A stretch of 64,000 nucleotides of DNA from assembly GCA_030533445.1 (NCBI GenBank), contig CM060070.1, positions 33,596,501 through 33,660,500 of the forward strand. The letters are read 5' to 3'. The notes beneath the pieces were generated by a model. That model was not told the DNA's origin. It was given only the letters and a program-made list of their open reading frames with translations, and searched no databases. How positions within the stretch are numbered: position 1 is the first letter of the stretch; every line of letters starts with the position of its first letter. Shown in pieces: positions 55,758 through 64,000 of the stretch. The translations under genes and the position numbers were made by a program. The DNA is from Cyprinodon diabolis (lineage: Eukaryota; Chordata; Actinopteri; Cyprinodontiformes; Cyprinodontidae).

Positions 55758-57900
55758 TTGGTTCAGCCTGACGCTTCTGCTCCTTCTCTGGTGGGTCAGT
55801 CTGACGCCTCCATCCTCCCTTTAGTCCAGCCAGCAGCAGTAATCAGTCCACATCCTCGCCAGGTCAGTTCCATCCGTCTCTGCAGCCACCTTTCAGATCA
55901 ACAGTTAGCGTCCTCCGTCAGAAAACTCAAATTTGGTCCACAAATCAATCTCCAAACAGTTAGAGCTCTCCGCCAGTCAGATTCCAGATCAGAACCAGTT
56001 ACTTCACCTGTTTTCCTTGCCTCTGAGTCCACCAGCGTTCCGTTTTCCTCAGTACCGGTTAGCCATCTTGTTTCTCTAGCCTCAGGACCCGGAAGTGAGT
56101 CAGTTCTGTTAACCACAGAACCAGTTAGCATACCAGTTTCCTTAGCTTCAGAGTCCGTCAGTCATCCTTTTTCTCCTGTTTCTGTTAACACTTCTTATTC
56201 TTTAGTTCCAGAGCCCGGTAGTGTTTTTGTTCCACTAACTTCAGAACCCGTCACCATTCATGTTTCTCCGATTTTTGAGCACAGTAAAATTTCAGATTCC
56301 TTAGCGTCAGAACCCGGAAGTAGTTCAGAATCGCCAGTTTCGGAGCCAATTAGTTTATCCGCGTCTCTAGCCATAGAACCCCAGACAGTCAGAGCTCCCC
56401 ACATTCAGGAGTCTCACCTCTGGAATTTTTATTATGGGGATAGAGACGATCTCTTCCCCTTCATGCCACCTCGTTTTTCTCTCTGCCAGCCAGAACAAGC
56501 GTCACCATCCATTTTGAATCCAGTTAGCCTAGACCCAGAACCAGTTTGTGAACCTGATAGCAAACCAGTTAGCTTTGCGTCCAAACCCATTTACACACCT
56601 GTTAGCCTTTTGCCAGAATCAGTCTGTAAACCAGAACCCATTAGTCCAGCCTCTGAGAACCCCCGACATAAGAGACGGCGTCGCCGTAAGCCCGCTCTGA
56701 GCCGTCTAGAGACCCCTGAACCAGCTCTGAGCCGTCTAGAGACCCCTGAGCCAATTCTGAGCCGTCTAAAGACCCCTGAGTTAGCTCTGTGCCGTTTAGA
56801 GACCCCTGAGTTAGCCCTGTACCGTCCAGAGACCCATGAGTTAGCTCTGTGCCGTCCAGAGACCCCTGAGTTAGCTCTGTGCCGTCCAGAGACCCCTGAG
56901 TTAGCTCTGTGCCGTCCAGAGACCCCTGGGTTAGCTCTGTGCCATCCAGAGACCCCTGAGCAGAACTTTAAAGAGGTGTCAGAATTCGAGGTATGTGATT
57001 TTACACCTCCTAGGACCTCTCTGCAGACGCCCCTGACCGCCAAGAGTCCTCCGCGAGCATCACAAGCCACTTCAGAGACTGAACCTTTGCCGCAATGGGC
57101 GGTTTCTTCCATGCTGGATTTGGATCCACAGTCGGTGGTCTCCTCTGCTCCTGAGGTGGAGCCACAGTCGGTGGTCTCCTCTGTTCCTGATGTTGAGCCA
57201 CAGTCGGTGGTCTCCTCTGTTCCTGATGTGGAGCCACAGTCGGTGGTCTCCTCTGTTCCTGATGTGGAGCCACAGTCGGTGGTCTCCTCTGTCCCTGATG
57301 TGGAGCCACAGTCGGTGGTCTCCTCTGTTCCTGATGTGGAGCCACAGTCGGTGGTCTCCTCTGTTCCTGATTCGGGGCCACAGTCGGTGGACTCTGTTCC
57401 TGATTCGGGGCCACTGTTGGTGGTCTGTGTTCCTGATTTCGGGGCCGCAATTGGCGGGCTCCTCTGTTCCTGACCCAGAGCCGCATTCAGCGGTTACCTC
57501 TGAGACTGTACCCGAGCCGCAGTCGGCGGCCTTCTCAGAGTCTGTTCCTGAACCGCAGTCGGCGGTTACCTCTGAGACCAAAGTCGAGCCACAGTCGGCG
57601 GCCTTCTCAGAGTCTGTTCCTGAACCGCAGTCGACGGTTACCTCTGAGACTGAACTCAAGCCGCAGTCAGCGGCCTCCTCGGACTCTGTTCCTGAGCCGC
57701 AGTCAGCAGTGCCTGTTCCAGAACCGCAGTCCGCGGCCCCCTCCTCTGAGACTGTTGCTGAGCCGCTGAAGAGGGGACGGCGTTCCACTTGGGGCTACCT
57801 GCTGAAATTGGGCCGTCTTCCTCTCCTGCACTCCTGCAGCGGCGGAGACTCCTTCCTCCTCCGAAGATCCAGCAGCGATGGAGATGTCATCCACCTATAA
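55758..57900 (+). CDS. Repeat-rich ORF of the LTR element, copy B
   Basis: Same unrecognised Pro/Ser-rich frame as 22868-25118. The first frame ends at 57473 (571 codons) because there are six 36-bp units (57156-57371) instead of nine. The nine 10-aa repeats are unchanged. The extra-T frameshift near 57437 is shared with copy A, so it predates the duplication; after it the reading continues to 57900. Confidence 0.5.
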
Positions 57901-57951
57901 CTCTCCTATAACTCTCCTACGTCCTACATCTTCACCCATCATGACACAACC

Positions 57952-58471
57952 ACCGTTAGCATGAACAAACAAAAGCAATGTTATGATATAAAAGTGGTAG
58001 AAAGATATAAGAAAATTAAAACAATGGATGTATAAAAAATATATATGCAAAATATGTTATATTCAACAACAAAAAATACTTAGTTAGGCAAATTGTGCAA
58101 AATAACAATAAAAAAAGTCACAACACTGCAGATATATCAAAATCTGTCCTTAAGTTACAGTCAAACCCAATTACACAGTAACAGATAAAAACCGCTCGTA
58201 AAAAGAAACATTAGCCGCCACATATCTGACTCAATAACCATTTCAAAAACAATTTTCATGAATTTCAGATGGGACTTTTCAGATAATTGTATTTAATTAA
58301 ACTGCACTTCAAATATTCACCACTGTTATGTGGCAAGTATGGTTTTCCTCTAATCACGGAGCAGCCGCCTTGCTCTGTCTCACAATGAATCATGGGATAT
58401 CCAAGGTTACGTAGGATACACTGGACCCATCCTTCAAAACGGGCAAAAAGAAGGATGCATTTGTCATCTAC
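57952..58471. other. Spacer, copy B
   Basis: Counterpart of 26147-26663 with a few substitutions and a 3-bp A-run expansion. No gene. Confidence 0.6.
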
Positions 58472-58974
58472 ATAACTGTCATGATTGGTTCAGAGAGGCC
58501 CAATATGCAGAACACCACGGAGACGGAAACATGGAGTAAAAGTTTAACAATGTTTATTGAACAATGGTAAAATGAAAGAGTTGATTGTTGATTCAGCAGA
58601 GGTTCCAGAGACTGTTTGATTCAGCAGAGTTCAGTTTCAGCTTCAGCGTCTTGCATCTAACGATAGGACAGACCATGGTTTTCCAGCTCTTAGTCCAGAG
58701 CAGCATGGGAAATCCAGAGAAGGTTCTTCAGGTTTGACTCTGAGGGCAGGCTCGACAGGTTAAGCTCATCCAGAGCTTACAGGACAAAAACAGGTTTCCA
58801 AACTGGATAAACACTGCGGCGTTGATGCGAGGTCTGAAGGCTGCTTATATGGTGGAGGATCCTCCTGATGATGAGATGGGTTTCAGGTGTGTCGAAGGCT
58901 CAGCTTAGGAGGATCCACAGTGAACTCTGCTGGAGACAGGTGGTACAGCTCCAGATCCCAACAGTACCCCCCCC

Positions 58975-59703
58975 TCAACGACCGCCTCTTGGCGGTCCAG
59001 AAGACGTCGATGGGAGGGATCGCTCGTACTCCTCGATGAGGGATGGGTCGAGGATGTAGGAACCAGGAACCCACTGACGATCCTCCGGACCGTAGCCCTC
59101 CCAGTTGACGAGGTACTGCCTGCCACGACCTCGCCGACGGGAGTCCACGATCCGGCGGACGGTGAAAGCCGGATGTCCATCGACTTCCAGGGCGGGTGGA
59201 GGGGAGTCGGACGGAGGGCACAAAGGGCTGGAGATCACGGGCTTGATCTGAGAGACGTGGAATGTGGGATGAATTCGAAGAGTCGGAGGCAGTTGTAGTC
59301 GTACGGCAGACTGGTTTATGACCTGGGAAATCCTGTAGGGGCCAATGAATCTGGGAGAGGAGAGCCATACCTCCTGACCGACGGAGTAAACTGGTGCAGG
59401 GCGTCTTCTTGAGTCAGCGAAACGTTTAGTGGTCTCCATGGAACGGTTGAGGGTGGCTATGGTGTCTCTCCAGATACGATGACTGCGGCGGATGTGGTGG
59501 TTGACTGATTTGACCGAAATCTCTCTCTCGTCTGCGGGGAAAAGTGGAGGTTGATAACTAAGACTGACCTGGAAAGGAGACTGGCCGGTGGAAGCTGACT
59601 TTAGAGAGTTGTGAGCATATTCGATCCATGGAAGGTGTTGGCTCCAATCGGAGGGATTACTAGAGGTCAGACAACGAAGGGAGGATTCGAGCTGTTGATT
59701 CAT
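58975..59703 (-). CDS. Gypsy integrase C-terminus and chromodomain, copy B
   Basis: 242 codons, equal to 27139-27906 except for an in-frame loss of 13 codons (39 bp) in the integrase C-terminal domain: EVWLS joins directly to SPRFIGPY. The chromodomain is intact ([17 protein letters not shown], with Asn for Asp). Confidence 0.9.
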   Translation of the reverse strand: MNQQLESSLRCLTSSNPSDWSQHLPWIEYAHNSLKSASTGQSPFQVSLSYQPPLFPADEREISVKSVNHHIRRSHRIWRDTIATLNRSMETTKRFADSRRRPAPVYSVGQEVWLSSPRFIGPYRISQVINQSAVRLQLPPTLRIHPTFHVSQIKPVISSPLCPPSDSPPPALEVDGHPAFTVRRIVDSRRRGRGRQYLVNWEGYGPEDRQWVPGSYILDPSLIEEYERSLPSTSSGPPRGGR

Positions 59704-62230
59704 TCTCTCGGTTTGGCCGTTGGACTGTGGGTGATAACCTGAGGTGAGAGAAGATTTGCAGTTGAGGGCTGAACAAAATGCCTTCCAAACCTGAGAGATG
59801 AATTGTGGACCACGATCGGAAAGAATCTCCTGAGGGATGCCATGTAGATGGAAAACGTGTTTAATAAGGAGCTGGGCGGTCTGAAAAGCCGTAGGAAGCT
59901 TCCTGAGGGGTACAAGATGGCAGGACTTGGAAAACGGTCAACAATGGTGAGAATTGTGGACATACCTCGAGAAATGGGAAGACCAGTAACAAAGTCGATT
60001 GCGATGTGAGACCAGGGAAGAGGAGGAATAGGAAGTGGATGCAACAGGCCAGAGGGAGGTTGATGTGTGGACTTGTTTCTGGCGCAGGTAGAACAGGCCA
60101 GCACATACTCCTTAACATCTCTGTGTAGAGTGGGCCACCAGAAACGTCTTGAAATGAGGTTGATGGTTCTACTCACCCCCGGGTGAGCGGTAAATTTGGC
60201 ATTGTGCATCCACTGAATTAGGCGAGACCTGACAGAAGAAGGTACATAAGTCTTGTTTGGGGGACCGTTACCTGGATCTGGTTCTGAAGCGAGGGCAGAG
60301 TTTATTAGATCGGTGATCTCCCAGGTAACCACCCCAACAGTGCAGGAAGCGGGTATAACAGGCTCAGGAGTCTCAGATTGATCAGTGGAATAAAGACGAG
60401 AGAGAGAATCGGGTTTGATGTTCTTGGATCCGGGTCTGTAAGAGATGATGAGATTGAATCGTGAGAAAAATAGTGACCACCTTGACTGTCGAGGATTGGC
60501 CTGTTTGGCGGACTGGATGTAGGCAAGGTTCTTATGATCTGTCCAAACAAGAACCGGGTGTTCTGCTCCCTCAAGCCAGTGTCTCCATTCCTCTAATGCC
60601 AATTTGATGGCCAGTAATTCGCGGTCACCAACGTCGTAGTTTTGCTCAGCAGAGGAGAGTCTACAGGAGAAAAAAGCACATGGGTGAACTCTTTGGTCTG
60701 AATCGAGTCTCTGAGATAAGACAGCACCAACTCCTGAGTCGGAAGCGTCGACTTCGAGGATAAATTGTTTCGATGAATCAGGCTGGATTAACACTGGAGC
60801 TCTGGAAAACAACATCTTTAATTTGTCAAAAGCAGTTTGAGCCTCGGGAGACCATTGGAAGGTTTTCTTGACTGATGTAAGAGAGGTTAGAGGTAGAGCT
60901 GTCTGACTATAATTCCTGATGAATCGTAGATAAAAATTAGCAAAACCCAGGAATCTCTGCAGCTGTTTGCGGTTTTTGGGAACCGGCCACTCCAAAACTG
61001 CCTTTATCTTATCCTCAGATGGCTTAACCTGTCCGCCCTCGAGCACAAACCCCAAAAAGGTGACTGAAGGTTGGTGAAACTCGCATTTTTCGGCTTTGAC
61101 GAAAAGTTTATTCTCAAGGAGTCTTTGTAAGACCAGGCGGACATGTTTCTTGTGTTCTGTGAGGTCTTTGGAGTAAATTAGTATGTCATCAATGTAGACA
61201 AAAACAAACATGTTCAAAAAATCTCTGAGAACGTCGTTGACTAGGGCTTGAAAACACGCAGGAGCGTTTGTTAGACCAAAAGGCATGACTAAATACTCGA
61301 ATTGACCCAGAGGGGTCTTAAAGGCAGTCTTCCATTCATCGCCATCTCTGATTCTGAGAAGGTGATAGGCGTTCCTTAAGTCGAGCTTAGTAAAGACAGT
61401 GGCCCCTTGAACTGGTTCGAAGGCAGAAGCGAGTAGAGGAAGTGGGTACTTATTCTTAACAGTAATTTGGTTCAAACCTCTGTAGTCAATACATGGTCTG
61501 AGAGATCCATCCTTCTTACCCACAAAAAAGAAACCTGCTCCTAAAGGAGATGAAGAGGGGCGGATTATTCCAGCAGCTAGTGACTCATTTATGTATTTCT
61601 CCATTGTCTCCCGTTCGGGTTTGGAAATATTATAAAGTCTACTGCCGGGTAGAGGAGCTCCTGGTAAAAGCTCGATAGCACAGTCGTATGGTCTGTGAGG
61701 TGGAAGGGACGTAGCACTGACCTTACTGAAGACAGGGGCTAGATCATGGTACTCAGGAGGAACAGAAGTAAGGTCAGGAGAGTCCATCTCCCCCCCCCCT
61801 CTAGGAGATCTTACAGCAGGGGCCGCTGAACGAAGGCACGTCTCATGGCATGAGGTCGACCAAGACTCAATATGACGATCGGTCCAGTTTATGTGGGGGT
61901 TATGTCGTTCCAGCCACTCAAATCCCAAAACCAACGGAGAACATGCAGAGGGAAAAACAAAGAAAGATATGGTTTCTCGATGGTTACCTGAAACCAACAG
62001 TTCGAGGGGTTGTGTCTGGTGAGTCACTTGGTGAAGCTTCTTTCCATCAATCGCAGAGACACAGAGAGGCTGGGTTAGAGGAACAGTTTCAATCTGTAGT
62101 TGTTCAACTAAATTGGAGTCAATCAGGTTCCTTTCACAGCCTGAATCAATGAATGCAGATAAAGTGAGGTTTTGGTCAGCAAAAATCAGTGTGGCTGGAA
62201 GTAATAGGCGAGGAGATTTTTTAGAAATAA
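59700..62230 (-). CDS. Gypsy pol, copy B (frameshifted)
   Basis: Protease (IDSGCERN), reverse transcriptase ([11 protein letters not shown]), RNase H ([10 protein letters not shown]) and the start of integrase as in copy A. The same one-base loss lies in the A-run at 59931-59934. A handful of substitutions distinguish it, for example LNM for LNV, PVPKN for PVLKN and FFSCRL for FFSRRL. No own ATG; it would be made from the gag start. Confidence 0.92.
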
Positions 62231-62248
62231 CATGGCCCGTCAGACTCC

Positions 62249-63310
62249 TCAGATCCTCTGACGGGCCCCGGCTTTTGATTTAGCTGGGCATGAGGCAATG
62301 AAATGGCCACTCTCACCACAGTAGATGCACAGCTTGCTCCTGACACGCCTTAACCTTTCCTCTGGAGTTATCCTTGTATGTCCAACCTGTATGGGTTCGG
62401 CCTCCACTTCAACCGCATGAGAGGCCTGAACTAGCAACGGGAGAGATTGGATCTTAGTTCTTGGATTAGAAAAAGGTTCTGTGGAAGAGGAGAAGGCAGG
62501 TGCAATGTTAGAGGCAGAAACAGAGCTTAAAGGACCATGATTCCTTGGTTTAAAGCTATTTCTGGCTCGAATCCTATTATCCAGCCTGATTGTCAGGCGA
62601 ATTAATTCCTCAAGAGTGGCGGGTTTGTCAAGGGTAGCAAGCTCATCCTTTATGTCTTCATTGAGAGCCTCAAAAAATGCAGTCTTAAGAGCATATTGGT
62701 TCCAACCGGAAGCTGCGGCTTTAACCCGGAAGTTAATTGAGAATTCAGCTACAGAAGAATTTCCTTGTCTTAGTTTCAAAAGAGCTCGAGAATCAACAGT
62801 TTGATCTGTTTCCTGGTTGAAGACTTGTGAAAACTCAGAGATAAAGTCGGAGTACTGGCAGCTAAGGCTTTCGTCGGAAGAAAACTTAGCCTGTGCCCAT
62901 TCCAGGGCTCTTCTGGTCAATTGAGACAAAATAAATGATATCTTCTTATAATCGGTGGGAAAACTGCCAGGGGAATTTTTGAAGATTAATCAACATTGAA
63001 ATAAAAATCCTTTACAGTCACTAATGTTACCTGAAAACTTTTCAGGGAGACTTGGTCGGAACTCTAACGATGACGTCACCGCTGGTGACCTCGGAGGAAG
63101 GACTGGACCCGGAAATGGTTGTGCTAGCGGCGTGGCGTTAGCGCTGTTTAATTTGTTAGTGAAGCCTTGAATGATTTGATCCTGATACAGAACCATTCTG
63201 TGTAACTCACGTAGTGTTTGGGTCTGTCCCTGAATTTGGGCATCTTGTTCCTCCAACCGACAATGAAGTTGGTCTGCTGGGCCTTGTGTTTGGCCGCAGT
63301 GTTCTGTCAT
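62249..63310 (-). pseudogene. Gypsy gag, copy B, with one nonsense codon
   Basis: As 30452-31513, with its ATG in the LTR end. At 62992-62990 the Arg codon CGA of copy A is TGA, a C-to-T change at a CpG, which ends the protein after FLFQC in the capsid region. The remaining frame with the CCHC knuckle is open to 62249. Confidence 0.92.
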
Positions 63311-63854
63311 GATTGGTTCAGAGAGGCCCAATATGCAGAACACCACGGAGACGGAAACTGGAGTAAAAGTTTAACAATGTTTATTAAACAATGGTAAAAT
63401 GAAAGAGTCAAGTACTGGTTCACTTCTGGGGATCTGGTTCACAGGAAACTTGAAGAATCCGGGTTGGCTTTGAGAGAGGCACTGTTGGTTCCAGAGACTG
63501 TTTGATTCAGCAGAGTTCAGTTTCAGCTTCAGCGTCTTGTCTCTAACGATAGGACAGACCTTGGTTTTCCAGCTCTTAGTCCAGAGCAGCATGGGAAATC
63601 CAGAGAAGGTTCTTCAGGTTTGGCTCTGAGGGCAGGCTCGACAGGTTAAGCTCATCCAGAGCTTACAGGACAAAAACAGGTTTCCAAACTGGATAAACAC
63701 TGCGGCGTTGATGCGAGGTCTGAAGGCTGCTTATATGGTGGAGGATCCTCCTGATGATGAGATGGGTTTCAGGTGTGTCGAAGGCTCAGCTTAGGAGGAT
63801 CCACAGTGAACTCTGCTGGAGACAGGTGGTACAGCTCCAGATCCCAACAATAAC

Positions 63855-64000
63855 GAGAAGTCTTGGAATCCGAACAGACCTTGGCACCTTGGCATATTCA
63901 GCTCTAAAATCCTTAAAAGGGTAGTTTACAAGCAATTAATGTCTTTATTTGAACAACTTGACATTTTAGAAATACTTCAATCCAGTTTTAAGGGTTTACA
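63855..64000 (+). mobile_element. Degenerate L2 LINE, copy B (cut by window end)
   Basis: Identical in register to 32058-32203. Confidence 0.6.

Larger units (their letters stand above)
54310..57946 (+). mobile_element. Non-autonomous LTR retroelement, copy B, 3' LTR deleted
   Basis: Same insertion as 21420-26141, with the same CAACC flanks (54305-54309, 57947-57951). A deletion of about 977 bp removed the 39-bp repeats, the polypurine tract and almost all of the 3' LTR, leaving only its last about 20 bp. It cannot transpose again. Confidence 0.93.
58477..63849 (-). mobile_element. Ty3/Gypsy chromovirus-type element, copy B
   Basis: Same insertion as 26669-32052, with the same ATAAC flanks (58472-58476, 63850-63854). 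LTRs are 58477-58963 (487 bp) and 63305-63849 (545 bp). The self-priming pair (63293-63303 with 63696-63706) and the gag-stop hairpin (62234-62267) are intact. It carries an extra gag nonsense mutation and a 39-bp pol deletion. Confidence 0.95.
51952..64000 (+). repeat. Duplicated block, copy B (continues beyond the window)
   Basis: Direct repeat of 18996-32203. Alignment offset is 32,956 at the left end and 31,797 at the right end. The flank left of 51952 is not shared, so 51951/51952 is the true junction. At 64000 the match is still unbroken. Confidence 0.97.

Overview
The window is animal, almost certainly teleost fish, nuclear DNA. It has spliced genes with GT..AG introns, interferon-stimulated IFIT-type genes, and fish-typical transposons: Rex3/RTE and L2 LINEs, a Tc1 element, a chromodomain Ty3/Gypsy element, a DIRS-type tyrosine-recombinase element, a Penelope-like element and MITEs. 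No organelle, bacterial or viral genome is present. A percomorph such as a cyprinodontiform would fit, but the species cannot be read from the sequence.

The host content is one IFIT (interferon-induced protein with tetratricopeptide repeats) cluster, all on the + strand. Each copy has a tiny first exon (ATG plus 2 nt), a long repeat-filled intron and one large coding exon. Copy 1 (exons 877-881 and 9145-10444, 434 aa) and copy 3 (38684-38688 and 44001-45276, 426 aa) look intact. Copy 2 (16135-16139 and 17184-19729) is broken by a nonsense codon and a 1.19-kb DNA transposon. Copy 4 (50922-50926 and 51793-52685) is an out-of-frame chimera of its own 5' half and the 3' half of copy 2. A 3' relic of another copy lies at 33176-33520. 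The 5' flanks of copies 1 and 2 share an ISRE 13-mer and a TATA-like element; copy 4 keeps a degenerate version; copy 3 has a different promoter with two IRF-like motifs.

The second major feature is a direct duplication. Positions 18996-32203 recur at 51952-64000, running off the window, with few substitutions. The junction at 51951/51952 falls inside IFIT copy 4 and is what a tandem duplication of a 32,956-bp unit (18996-51951) would produce. This explains the chimera and predicts further IFIT copies beyond the right edge.

Layout: 1-881 promoter and exon 1 of copy 1; 882-9144 its intron, holding Tc1, Rex3 split by L2, and a gypsy integrase tail; 9145-10444 exon 2; 10873-15210 solo LTRs, an I/Nimb-like LINE and microsatellite DNA; 15370-19729 copy 2; 21420-26141 a non-autonomous LTR element with a repeat-rich ORF and a nested TTAA MITE; 26669-32052 a nearly complete Ty3/Gypsy chromovirus on the minus strand; 33176-33520 IFIT relic; 35695-45276 copy 3 with a 2.8-kb palindromic element in its promoter; 48470-50300 DIRS remnant; 50540-52685 copy 4; 51952-64000 second copy of the duplicated block. 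The Gypsy element shows, by inspection, an 11-nt self-priming complementarity between its RNA 5' end and its primer site, a gag ATG formed by the LTR end, and an 11-bp hairpin looping out the gag stop codon.
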